Positions 1 to 11,772 of a stretch of DNA of 64,000 bases are shown in pieces; the stretch's first letter is position 1; every line of letters begins with the position of its first letter. The stretch covers positions 1,240,001-1,304,000 of the forward strand of contig NC_079886.1 in the NCBI RefSeq assembly GCF_029227915.1. The letters run 5' to 3'. This DNA is from Hydractinia symbiolongicarpus (lineage: Eukaryota > Cnidaria > Hydrozoa > Anthoathecata > Hydractiniidae). The translations under genes were made by a program, and so were the position numbers. The notes below the pieces were generated by a model. The model saw only the letters and a program-made list of their open reading frames with translations, was not told the DNA's origin and did no database searches.

Positions 1-17
1 TTAAATTCAGCGTCTTA

Positions 18-39
18 TCAAAAATGAAAACATTTTTGA
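18..39. other. Conserved 9-bp dyad in the monomer (example copy)
   Basis: The arms TCAAAAATG and CATTTTTGA are perfect reverse complements separated by a four-base AAAA loop. The same dyad recurs once per monomer through the whole window. Some subfamilies carry one mismatch in an arm (for example ATATTTTTGA on the right arm, or TCAAAATTG on the left arm). It could extrude as a small hairpin or cruciform, or be a binding site for a dimeric protein. Neither is shown by the sequence. Confidence 0.8.
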
Positions 40-227
40 AAACTACAAGCCTCATGCGTTTTAGTGGTGAAAAAATAATTTAAAAAATCGTTCTGAAAAT
101 GAGTTTACTCACAGGGTACTTTCTTTGTATACATTCGACTATAAGGGCCAGCCCGGGATTTACAGGAAATAGCGGGTTTTCGTTTGCCGGCGATTAAACT
201 TCTTTTATTCAGCGTCTCATCAAAAAT
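26..227 (+). repeat. Reference monomer (phase example)
   Basis: One full unit, taken as starting at GAAAACATTTTT. In order it holds a GAAAAC direct pair, the block CTCATGCGTTTTAGTGGTG, the pure A/T linker, the block GTTTACTC, a GTATAC palindrome, the CpG-rich block with GGGATTTAC and GGAAAT, the GCCGGCGATTAAAC block, and TTCAGCGTCTCATC leading into the next unit. This copy is 202 bp; the usual length is 203. The chosen start is arbitrary because a tandem array has no natural first base. Since 203 is not divisible by three, every frame shifts between neighbouring monomers, which argues against a translated repeat protein. Confidence 0.9.
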
Positions 228-1822
228 GAAAACATTTTTGAAAACTACAAGTCTCATGCGTTTTAGTAGTGAAAAAATAATTTAAAAAATCATTCGGGAA
301 ATCAGTTTACTCGCTGGGAACTTTTTTATGTACTTTTGACTATACGGGCCGAGTACCGGATTTACGGGAAATCGCGGGTTTTTGTTTGCCGGCGATTAAA
401 CTTCTTAAATTCAGCGTCTTATCAAAAATGAAAACATTTTTGAAAACTACAAGTCTCATGCGTTTTAGTGGTGAAAAAATAATTTAAAAAATCGTTCTGA
501 AAATGAGTTTACTCACAGGGTACTTTCTTTGTATACATTCGACTATAGGGGCCAAGCCCGGGATTTACAGGAAATCGCGGGTTTTCGTTTGCAGGCGATT
601 AAACTTCTTTTATTCAGCGTCTCATCAAAAATGAAAACATTTTTGAAAACTACAAGTCTCATGCGTTTTAGTGGTCAAAAAATAATTTAAAAAATCGTTC
701 GTGAAATGAGTTTACTCCCTGGGTACGTTCTTTGTATACTTTTGACTATATGGGCCGAGTACGGGATTTACGGGAAATCGCGGTTTTCGTTTGCCGGCGA
801 TTAAACTTCTTTTATTCAGCGTCTCATCAAAAATGAAAAAGTTTTTGAAAACTACAAGCCTCATGCGTTTTAGTGGTGAAAAAATAATTTAAAAAATCGT
901 TCGTGAAATGAGTTTACTCCCTGGGTACGTTCTTTGTATACTTTTGACTATATGGGCCGAGTACGGGATTTACGGGAAATCGCGGTTTTCGTTTGCCGGC
1001 GATTAAACTTCTTTTATTCAGCGTCTCATCAAAAATGAAAAAGTTTTTGAAAACTACAAGTCTCATGCGTTTTAGTGGTGAAAAAATAATTAAAAAAAAA
1101 TCGTTCGGGAAATGAATTTACTCCCTGGGTACTTTCTTTTATACATTCGACTATACGGGCCAAGTCCGGGATTTACGGGAAATCGCGGGTTTTCGTTTGC
1201 CGGCGATTAAACTTCATTTATTCAGCGTCTCATCAAAAATGAAAACATTTTTGAAAACTACAAGTCTCATGCGTTTTATTGGTGAAAAAATAATTTAAAA
1301 AATCGTTCGTGAAATGAGTTTACTCCATGGGTACTTTCTTTGTATACTTTTGACTATATGGGCCGAGTACGGGATTTACGGGAAATCGCGGTTTTCGTTT
1401 GCCGGCGATTAAACTTCTTTTATTCAGCGTCTCATCAAAAATGAAAAAATTTTTGAAAACTACAAGTCTCATGCGTTTTAGTGGTGAAAAAATAATTTAA
1501 AAAATCGTTCGGGAAATGAATTTCCTCCCTAGGTACTTTCTTTTATACATTCGACTATACGGGCCAAGTCCGGGATTTACAGGAAATCGCGGGTTTTCGT
1601 TTGCCGGCGATTAAACTTCTTTTATTCAGCGTCTCATCAAAAACGAAAACATTTTTGAAAACTACAAGTCTCATGCGTTTTATTGGTGAAAAAATAATTT
1701 AAAAAATCGTTCGGGAAATGAGTTTACTCCTTGAGTACTTTCTTTGTATACTTTTGACTGTACGGGCCGAGTACCGGATTTACAAAAAATCGCGGGTTTT
1801 CGTTTGCCGGCGATTAAACTTC

Positions 1823-3534
1823 TTAAATTCAGCGTCTTATCAAAAATGAAAACATTTTTGAAAACTACAAGCCTCATGCGTTTTAGTGGTGAAAAAATAA
1901 TTTAAAAAATCGTTCTGAAAATGAGTTTACTCACAGGGTACTTTCTTTGTATACATTCGACTATAGGGGCCAGCCCGGGATTTACAGGAAATAGCGGGTT
2001 TTCGTTTGCCGGCGATTAAACTTCTTTTATTCAGCGTCTCATCAAAAATGAAAACATTTTTGAAAACTACAAGTCTCATGCGTTTTAGTAGTGAAAAAAT
2101 AATTTAAAAAATCATTCGGGAAATCAGTTTACTCGCTGGGAACTTTTTTATGTACTTTTGACTATACGGGCCGAGTACCGGATTTACGGGAAATCGCGGG
2201 TTTTTGTTTGCCGGCGATTAAACTTCTTAAATTCAGCGTCTTATCAAAAATGAAAACATTTTTGAAAACTACAAGTCTCATGCGTTTTAGTGGTGAAAAA
2301 ATAATTTAAAAAATCGTTCTGAAAATGAGTTTACTCACAGGGTACTTTCTTTGTATACATTCGACTATAGGGGCCAAGCCCGGGATTTACAGGAAATCGC
2401 GGGTTTTCGTTTGCAGGCGATTAAACTTCTTTTATTCAGCGTCTCATCAAAAATGAAAACATTTTTGAAAACTACAAGTCTCATGCGTTTTAGTGGTGAA
2501 AAAATAATTTAAAAAATCGTTCGTGAAATGAGTTTACTCCCTGGGTACGTTCTTTGTATACTTTTGACTATATGGGCCGAGTACGGGATTTACGGGAAAT
2601 CGCGGTTTTCGTTTGCCGGCGATTAAACTTCTTTTATTCAGCGTCTCATCAAAAATGAAAAAGTTTTTGAAAACTACAAGCCTCATGCGTTTTAGTGGTG
2701 AAAAAATAATTTAAAAAATCGTTCGTGAAATGAGTTTACTCCCTGGGTACGTTCTTTGTATACTTTTGACTATATGGGCCGAGTACGGGATTTACGGGAA
2801 ATCGCGGTTTTCGTTTGCCGGCGATTAAACTTCTTTTATTCAGCGTCTCATCAAAAATGAAAAAGTTTTTGAAAACTACAAGTCTCATGCGTTTTAGTGG
2901 TGAAAAAATAATTAAAAAAAAATCGTTCGGGAAATGAATTTACTCCCTGGGTACTTTCTTTTATACATTCGACTATACGGGCCAAGTCCGGGATTTACGG
3001 GAAATCGCGGGTTTTCGTTTGCCGGCGATTAAACTTCATTTATTCAGCGTCTCATCAAAAATGAAAACATTTTTGAAAACTACAAGTCTCATGCGTTTTA
3101 TTGGTGAAAAAATAATTTAAAAAATCGTTCGTGAAATGAGTTTACTCCATGGGTACTTTCTTTGTATACTTTTGACTATATGGGCCGAGTACGGGATTTA
3201 CGGGAAATCGCGGTTTTCGTTTGCCGGCGATTAAACTTCTTTTATTCAGCGTCTCATCAAAAATGAAAAAATTTTTGAAAACTACAAGTCTCATGCGTTT
3301 TAGTGGTGAAAAAATAATTTAAAAAATCGTTCGGGAAATGAATTTCCTCCCTAGGTACTTTCTTTTATACATTCGACTATACGGGCCAAGTCCGGGATTT
3401 ACAGGAAATCGCGGGTTTTCGTTTGCCGGCGATTAAACTTCTTTTATTCAGCGTCTCATCAAAAACGAAAACATTTTTGAAAACTACAAGTCTCATGCGT
3501 TTTATTGGTGAAAAAATAATTTAAAAAATCGTTC
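1823..3534 (+). repeat. Nine-monomer higher-order repeat, copy 2
   Basis: Second copy of the 1,822-bp unit that begins at base 1. It shares the diagnostic order of variants: CAAGCCTC, then TAGTAGTG with TATGTACTTTTG, then TTTGCAGGCG, then two CGTGAAATG monomers, then ATTGGTG, then CCTCCCTAGG. Between the copies, 1713-1822 is ordinary monomer sequence of another subtype. Confidence 0.88.
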
Positions 3535-3739
3535 GTGAAATGAGTTTACTCCCTGGGTACTTTCTTTGTATACTTTTGACTATATGGGCCGAGTACGGGA
3601 TTTACGGGAAATCGCGGTTTTCGTTTGCCGGAGATTAAACTTCTTTTATTCAGCGTCTTATCAAAAATGAAAAAATTTTTGAAAACTACAAGTCTCATGC
3701 GTTTTAGTGGTGAAAAAATAATTTAAAAAATCGTTCTGA

Positions 3740-3945
3740 GAATGAGTTTATTCACAGGGTACTTTCTTTGTATACATTCAACTATACGGGCCAAGCCAGG
3801 GATTTACGGGAAAATCGGGTTTTCGGTTGTCCGCGATTAAACTGCTTTCATTCGGCGTCTCATCAAAAATGTAAACATTTTTGAATACTACAAGTCTCAT
3901 TCGTTCTAGTGCTGCAGAAATAATTTGAAAAATCTTTCGGGAAAT
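3740..3945 (+). repeat. Divergent satellite monomer
   Basis: A monomer with many private differences: CATTCAACTATACG, AAGCCAGGG, GAAAATCGGG, GGTTGTCCGCGATT, CTGCTTTCATTCGG, then ATGTAAAC, TTCGTTCTAG and GTGCTGCAG. Close relatives are at 9225-9340 and 11805-11925. It is much less homogenised than its neighbours and may be an old lineage that survived local turnover. Confidence 0.75.
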
Positions 3946-6900
3946 GAGTTTACTCACAGGGTACTTTCTTTATATACATTCGACTATACGGGCCAAGCCC
4001 GGGATTTACGGGAAATCGCGGGTTTTCGTGTGCCGGCGATTAAACTTCTTTTATTTAGCGTCTCATCAAAAATGAAAATATTGTTCAAAACTACAAGTCT
4101 CAGGCGTTTTAGTGGTGAAAAAATAATTTAAAAAATCGTTCGGGAAATGAGTTTACTCCCTTTGTATACTTTTGACTATACGGGCAGAGTCCGGGATTTA
4201 CGGGAAATCGCGGGGGTCTTTTTCCCGGCGATTAAACTTCCTTCATTCAGCGTCTCATCAAAAATGAAAATATTTTTAAAAACTACAAGTCTCATGCAAT
4301 TTAGTGGTGAAAAAATAATTTAAAAAATCACTCGCGAAATTAGTTTACTCACAGGGTACTTTTTTATATACATTCGACTATACGGGCCAAGCCCGGGATT
4401 TACGGGAAATCGCGGGTTTTCGTTTGCCGGCGATTAAACTTCTTTTATTTAGCGTCTCATCAAAAATGAAAACATTTTTGAAAACTACAAGTCTCATGCG
4501 TTTTAGTGGTGAAGAAATAATTTAAAAAATTGTTCGGGAAATGAGTTTACTCCTTGAGTACTTTCTTTGTATACTTTTGACTGTACGGGCCGAGTACCGG
4601 ATTTACAAAAAATCGTGGGTTTTCGTTTGCCGGCGATTAAACTTCTTAAATTCAGCGTCTTATCAAAAATGAAAACATTTTTGAAAACTACAAGCCTCAT
4701 GCGTTTTAGTGGTGAAAAAATAATTTAAAAAATCGTTCTGAAAATTAGTTTACTCACAGGGTACTTTCTTTGTATACATTCGACTATAGGGGCCAGCCCG
4801 GGATTTACAGGAAATAGCGGGTTTTCGTTTGCCGGCGATTAAACTTCTTTTATTCAGCGTCTCATCAAAAATGAAAACATTTTTGAAAACTACAAGTCTC
4901 ATGCGTTTTAGTAGTGAAAAAATAATTTAAAAAATCATTCGGGAAATCAGTTTACTCGCTGGGAACTTTTTTATGTACTTTTGACTATACGGGCCGAGTA
5001 CCGGATTTACGGGAAATCGCGGGTTTTTGTTTGCCGGCGATTAAACTTCTTAAATTCAGCGTCTTATCAAAAATGAAATCATTTTTGAAAACTACAAGTC
5101 TCATGCGTTTTAGTGGTGAAAAAATAATTTAAAAAATCGTTCTGAAAATGAGTTTACTCACAGGGTACTTTCTTTGTATACATTCGACTATAGGGGCCAA
5201 GCCCGGGATTTACAGGAAATCGCGGGTTTTCGTTTGCAGGCGATTAAACTTCTTTTATTCAGCGTCTCATCAAAAATGAAAACATTTTTGAAAACTACAA
5301 GTCTCATGCGTTTTAGTGGTGAAAAAATAATTTAAAAAATCGTTCGTGAAATGAGTTTACTCCCTGGGTACGTTCTTTGTATACTTTTGACTATATGGGC
5401 CGAGTACGGGATTTACAGGAAATCGCGGGTTTTCGTTTGCCGGCGATTAAACTTCTTTTATTCAGCGTCTCATCAAAAATGAAAACATTTTTGAAAACTA
5501 CAAGTCTCATGCGTTTTATTGGTGAAAAAATAATTTAAAAAATCGTTCGTGAAATGAGTTTACTCCCTGGGTACTTTCTTTGTATACTTTTGACTATATG
5601 GGCCGAGTACGGGATTTACGGGAAATCGCGGTTTTCGTTTGCCGGCGATTAAACTTCTTTTATTCAGCGTCTCATCAAAAATGAAAAATTTTTTGAAAAC
5701 TACAAGTCTCATGCGTTTTAGTGGTGAAAAAATAATTTAAAAAATCGTTCGGGAAATGAATTTCCTCCCTAGGTACTTTCTTTTATACATTCGACTATAC
5801 GGGCCAAGTCCGGGATTTACAGGAAATCGCGGGTTTTCGTTTGCCGGCGATTAAACTTCTTTTATTCAGCGTCTCATCAAAAACGAAAACATTTTTGAAA
5901 ACTACAAGTCTCATGCGTTTTATTGGTGAAAAAATAATTTAAAAAATCGTTCGTGAAATCAGTTTACTCCCTAAGTACTTTCTTTGTATACTTTTGACTA
6001 TATGGGCCGAGTACGGGATATACGGGAAATCGCGGTTTTCGTTTGCCGGCGATTAAACTTCTTTTATTCAGCGTCTCATCAAAAATGAAAAATTTTTTGA
6101 AAACTACAAGTCTCATGCGTTTTAGTGGTGAAGAAATAATTTAAAAAATCGTTCGGGAAATGAATTTACTCCCTGGGTACTTTCTTTGTATACTTTTGAC
6201 TATACGGGCCGAGTCCGTGATTTACGGGAAATCGCGGGTTTTCGTTTGCCGGAGATTAAACTTCTTTTATTTAGCGTCTCATCAAAAATGAAAACATTTT
6301 TGAAAACTACAAGTCTCATGCGTTTTAGTGGTGAAAAAATAATTTAAAAAATCGTTCGGGAAATGAGTTTACTCCCTGGGTACTTTCTTTGTATACTTTT
6401 GACTATATGGGCCGAGTACGGGATTTACGGGAAATCGCGGGTTTTCGTTTGCCGGCGATTAAACTTCTTTTATTCAGCGTCTCATCAAAAATGAAAAATT
6501 TTTTAAAAACTACAAGTCTCATGCGTTTTAGTGGTGAAAAAATAATTTAAAAAATCGTTCGGGAAATGAATTTACTCCCTGGGTACTTTCTTTTATACAT
6601 TCGACTATACGGGCCAAGTCCGGGATTTACAGGAAATCGCGGGTTTTCGTTTGCCGGCGATTAAACTTCTTTTATTCAGCGTCTCATCAAAAATGAAAAC
6701 ATTTTTGAAAACTACAAGTCTCATGCGTTTTATTGGTGAAAAAATAATTTAAAAAATCGTTCGTGAAATGAGTTTACTCCCTGGGTACTTTCTTTATATA
6801 CTTTTGACTATATGGGCCGAGTACGGGATTTACGGGAAATCGCGGTTTTCGTTTGCCGGTGATTAAACTTCTTTTATTCAGCGTCTCATCAAAAATGAAA

Positions 6901-9186
6901 AAATTTTTGGAAACTACAAGTCTCATGCGTTTTAGTGGTGAAAAAATAATTTAAAAAATCGTTCGGGAAATGAATTTCCTCCATGGGTACTTTCTTTTAT
7001 ACATTCGACTATACGGGTTAAGTCCGGGATTTACAGGAAATCGCGGGTTTTCGTTTGCCGGCGATTAAACTTCTTTTATTCAGCGTCTCATCAAAAATGA
7101 AACCTTTTTTGAAAACTACAAGTCTCATGCGTTTTATTGGTGAAAAAATAATTTAAAAAATCGTTCGTGAAATGAGTTTACTCCCTGGGTACTTTCTTTG
7201 TATACTTTTGACTATATGGGCCGAGTACGGGATTTACGGGAAATTGCGGTTCTCGTTTGCCGGCGATTAAACTTCTTTTATTCAGCGTCTCATCAAAAAT
7301 GAAAATTTTTTTGAAAACTACAAGTCTCATGCGTTTTAGTGGTGAAGAAATAATTTAAAAAATCGTTCGGGAACTTAGTTTACTCCCTGGGTGCTTTTTT
7401 CTATACTTTTGACTATACGGACCGAGTACGGGATTCACGGGAAATTGCGGGTTTTCGTTTGCCGGCGATTAAACTTCTTTTATTCAGCGTCTCATCAAAA
7501 ATGAAAAATTTTTTAAAAACTACAAGTCTCATGCGTTTTAGTGGTGAAAAAATAATTTAAAAAATCGTTTGGGAAATGAATTTACTCCCTGGGTACTTTC
7601 TTTGTATACTTTTGACTATACGGGCGGAGTCCGGGATTTACGGAAAATCGCGGGTTTTCGTTTGCCGGCGATTAAACTTCTTTTATTCAGCGTCTCATCA
7701 AAATGAAAATATTTTTGAAAACTACAAGTTTTATGCGTTTTAGTGGTGAAAAAAAATTTAAAAAATCATTCGGGAAATTAGTTTACTCCCTGGGTACTTT
7801 TTTGTATACTTTTGACTATATGGGCCGAGTACGGGATTTACGGGAAATCGCGGGTTTTCGTTTGCCGATGATTAAACTTCTTTTATTCAGCGTCTCATGA
7901 AAAATGAAAATATTTTTGACAACTACAAGTTTCATGCGTTTTAGTATTGAGAAAATAATTTAAAAAATCGTTCGGGAAATGAATTTACTCCCTGGGTACT
8001 TTCTTTGTATACTTTTGACTCTGCGGGCCGAGTGCGGGATTTACGGGAAATCGCGGGTTTTCGTTTGCCGGCGATTAAACTTCTTTTATTTAGCGTCTTA
8101 TCAAAAATGAAAACATTTTTGAAAACTACAAGTCTCATGCGTTTTAGTGGTGAAAAAATGATTTAAAAAATCGTTCGGGAAATGAGTTTACTCCCTGGGT
8201 ACTTTCTTTGTATACTCTTGACTATACGGGCCGAGTACCGGATTTACGGAAAATCGCGGGTTTTCGTTTGCCGGCGATTAAATTTCTTTTATTCAGCGTC
8301 TTATCAAAAATGAAAACATTTTTGAAAACTACAAGTCTTATGCGTTTTAGTGGTGAAAAAATAGTTTGAAAAATCGTTCTGAAAATGAGTTTGCCCACAA
8401 GGTACTTTCTTTGTATACATTCGACTATAGGGGGGCCAAGCCCGGGATTTACAGGAAATCGCGGGTTTTCGTTTGCCGGCGATTAAACTTCTTTTATTCA
8501 GCGTCTCATCAAAAATTAAAATATTTTTGAAAACTACAAGTTTTATGCGTTTTAGTGCTGAAAAAAAAATTTAAAAAATCATTCGGGAAATTAGTTTACT
8601 CCTTGGGTACTTTTTTTGTATACTTTTGACTATACGGGCCGAGTACGGGATTTACGGGAAATCGCGGGTTTTCGTTTGCCGGCGATTAAACTTCTTTTAT
8701 TCAGCGTCTCATCAAAAATGAAAATATTTTTGAAAACTACAAGTCTCATGCGTTTTAGTGTTGAGAAAATAATTTAAAAAATCGTTCGGGAAATGAATTT
8801 ACTCCCTGGGTACTTTCTTTGTATACTTTTGACTATACGGGCCGAGTGCGGGATTTACGGGAAATCGCGGGTTTTCGTTTGCCGGCGATTAAACTTCTTT
8901 TATTTAGCGTCTTATCAAAAATGAAAACATTTTTAAAAACTACAAGTCTCATGCGTTTTAGTGGTGAAAAAATAATTTAAAAAATCGTTCGGGAAATGAG
9001 TTTACTCCCTTTGTATACTTTTGACTATACGGGCAGAGTCCGGGATTTACAGGAAATCGCGGGGGTCTTTTTCCCGGCGCTTAAACTTCCTTCATTCAGC
9101 GTCTCATCAAAAATGAAAATATTTTTAAAAACTACAAGTCTCATGCAATTTAGTGGTGAAAAAATAATTTTAAAAATCGCTCGGGA
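3946..9186 (+). repeat. Mixed-subtype satellite zone
   Basis: About 26 monomers of several subtypes, including the third 1,822-bp unit copy (listed separately). Two short monomers, near 4155 and 9005, lack about 10 bp (the GGGTACTTTC part) and carry a CGGGGGTCTTTTTCCCGG block. The same block also occurs in full-length monomers near 9670 and 12255. Nothing other than satellite was seen. Confidence 0.8.
4646..5960 (+). repeat. Third copy of the 1,822-bp unit, lacking two monomers
   Basis: It starts with the same TTAAATTCAG and CAAGCCTC variants as copies 1 and 2 and follows their order until about 5410. It then jumps to the later ATTGGTG and CCTCCCTAGG monomers. The CCTAGG landmark lies 1,527 bp from the unit start in copy 2 but 1,123 bp here, a loss of 404 bp or exactly two monomers. 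The hybrid monomer near 5400-5520 marks the exchange point. Confidence 0.8.
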
Positions 9187-9923
9187 AATGAGTTTACTCA
9201 CAGGGTACTTTCTTTGTATACATTCAACTATACGGGCCAAGCCAGGGATTTACGGGAAAATCGGGTTTTCGGTTGTCCGCGATTAAACTGCTTTCATTCG
9301 GCGTCTCATCAAAAATGAAAACATTGCTGAAAACCACAAGTTTCATGCGTTTTAGTGGTGAAAAAATAATTTAAAATATCGTTCGGGAAATGAGTTTACT
9401 CCCTGAGTACTTTCTTTGTATACTTTTGACTATACGGGCCGAGTACGGGATTTACGGGAAATCGCGGGTTTTCGTTTGACGGCGATTAAACTTGTTTTAT
9501 TTAGCGTCTCATCAAAAATGAAAACATTGTTGAAAACTACAAGTCTCATGCGTTTTAGTGGTGATAAAATAATTTAGAATATCGTTCGGGAAATGAGTTT
9601 ACTCCCTGAGTACTTTCTTTGTATACTTTTGACTATATGGGCAGAGTCCGGGATTTACGGAAAATCGCGGGGGTCTTTTTCCCGACGATTAAACTTCCTT
9701 CATTCAGCGTCTCATCAAAAATGAAAATATTTTTAAAAACTACAAGTCTCATGCAATTTAGTGGTGAAAAAATAATTTAAAAAATCGCTCGGGAAATGAG
9801 TTTACTCACAGGGTACTTTCTTTATATACATTCGACTATACGGGCCATGCCCGGGATTTACGGGAAATCGCGGGTTTTCGTGTGCCGGCGATTAAACTTC
9901 TTTTATTTAGCGTCTCATCAAAA

Positions 9924-11447
9924 ATGAAAACATTGTGGAAAACTACAAGTCTCATGCGTTTTAGTGGTGAAAAAATAATTTAAAAAATCGTTCGGGAAAT
10001 GAGTTTACTCCTTGAGTACTTTCTTTGTATACTTTTGACTATACGGGCCGAGTACCGGATTTACAAAAAATCGCGGGTTTTCGTTTGCCGGCGATTAAAC
10101 TTCTTAAATTCAGCGTCTTATCAAAAATGAAAACGTTTTTGAAAACTACAAGTCTCATGCGTTTTAGTGGTGAAAAATTAATTTAAAATATCGTTCGGGA
10201 AATGAGTTTACTCCCTGAGTACTTTCTTTGTATACTTTTGACTATACGGGTCGAGTACGGGATTTACGGGAAATCGCGGGTTTTCGTTTGCCGGCGATTA
10301 AACTTGTTTTATTTAGCGTCTCATCAAAAATGAAAACATTGCTGAAAACCACAAGTTTCATGCGTTTTAGTGGTGAAAAATTAATTTAAAATATCGTTCG
10401 GGAAATGAGTTTACTCCCTGAGTACTTTCTTTGTATACTTTTGACTATACGGGTCGAGTACGGGATTTACGGGAAATCGCGGGTTTTTGTTTGCCGGCGA
10501 TTAAACTTGTTTTATTTAGCGTCTCATCAAAAATGAAAACATTGCTGAAAACCACAAGTTTCATGCGTTTTAGTGGTGAAAAAATAATTTAAAATATCGT
10601 TCAGGAAATGAGTTTACTCACAGGGTACTTTCTTTGTTTTCGTGTGCCGGCGATTAAACTTCTTTTATTTAGCGTCTCATCAAAAATGAAAACATTGTGG
10701 AAAACTACAAGTCTCATGCGTTTTAGTGGTGAAAAAATAATTTAAAAAATCGTTTGGGAAATGAGTTTACTCCTTGAGTACTTTCTTTGTATACTTTTGA
10801 CTATACGGGCCGAGTACCGGATTTACAAAAAATCGCGGGTTTTCGTTTGCCGGCGATTAAACTTCTTAAATTCAGCGTCTTATCAAAAATGAAAACGTTT
10901 TTGAAAACTACAAGTCTCATGCGTCTTAGTGGTGAAAAATTAATTTAAAATATCGTTCGGGAAATGAGTTTACTCCCTGAGTACTTTCTTTGTATACTTT
11001 TGACTATACGGGTCGAGTACGGGATTTACGGGAAATCGCGGGTTTTCGTTTGCCGGCGATTAAACTTGTTTTATTTAGCGTCTCATCAAAAATGAAAACA
11101 TTGCTGAAAACCACAAGTTTCATGCGTTTTAGTGGTGAAAAATTAATTTAAAATATCGTTCGGGAAATGAGTTTACTCCCTGAGTACTTTCTTTGTATAC
11201 TTTTGACTATACGGGTCGAGTACGGGATTTACGGGAAATCGCGGGTTTTTGTTTGCCGGCGATTAAACTTGTTTTATTTAGCGTCTCATCAAAAATGAAA
11301 ACATTGCTGAAAACCACAAGTTTCATGCGTTTTAGTGGTGAAAAAATAATTTAAAATATCGTTCAGGAAATGAGTTTACTCACAGGGTACTTTCTTTGTA
11401 TACATTTGACTATAGGGGCCAGCCCGGGATTTACAGGAAATAGCGGG
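9924..11447 (+). repeat. Internal 762-bp direct duplication (two units)
   Basis: ATTGTGGAAAAC monomers start at 9924 and 10686, and the following three or so monomers repeat in the same order. The 762-bp spacing equals 3.75 monomers, unlike nearly every other repeat in the array, which keeps register. The pattern is repeated at 12510 and 13272. The two units differ at GCGTTTTAG versus GCGTCTTAG (near 10160 and 10922). Confidence 0.8.
10630..10645 (+). other. Out-of-register recombination junction
   Basis: The sequence passes from TACTTTCTTTGT straight into TTTCGTGTGCCGG, skipping about 50 bp that normally holds TATAC through the CGCGGG block. The homologous place in the second 762-bp unit (about 11398) continues normally with TATACATTTGAC. 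This is the joining point of the 762-bp duplication. Confidence 0.75.
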
Positions 11448-11772
11448 TTTTCGTTTGCCGGCGATTAAACTTCTTTTAATCAGCGTCTCATCAAAAATGA
11501 AAACATTTTTGAAAACTACAAGTCTCATGCGTTTTAGTAGTGAAAAAATAATTTAAAAAATCATTCGGGAAATCAGTTTACTCGCTGGGAACTTTTTTAT
11601 GTACTTTTGACTATACGGGCCGAGTACCGGATTTACGGGAAATCGCGGGTTTTCGTTTGCCGGCGATTAAACTTCTTAAATTCAGCGTCTTATCAAAAAT
11701 GAAAACATTTTTGAAAACTACAAGTCTCATGCGTTTTAGTGGTGAAAAAATAATTTAAAAAATCGTTCTGAA

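Larger units (their letters stand above)
1..1712 (+). repeat. Nine-monomer higher-order repeat, copy 1
   Basis: This segment matches 1823-3534 base for base at an offset of 1,822 (nine monomers), with only a few differences noticed by eye (AAGGGCC versus AGGGGCC near 124, and GTGGTC versus GTGGTG near 671). The monomers within it are much more different from each other than the two copies are. The match breaks near 1713, where CGGG is replaced by CGTG in the second copy. The left end is cut by the window edge. Confidence 0.88.
9187..11772 (+). repeat. 2,586-bp higher-order repeat, copy 1
   Basis: Landmarks inside this block recur at a constant offset of 2,586 in the next block: AAGCCAGGG with GGTTGTCC (9241 and 11827), ATTGTGG (9924 and 12510) and the short junction TTTGTTTTCGTG (10635 and 13221). 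The period is not a whole number of 203-bp units because the block contains an internal junction that removes about 50 bp. It includes the ATTGCTGAAAACC subfamily, seen only in this region. Confidence 0.87.

Noticed and set aside
42-62. Promoter-like TATA or -10 elements in the A/T linker of monomers
   Set aside because: The AATAATTTAAAA linker matches AT-rich promoter motifs only by composition and recurs over 300 times without any gene downstream.
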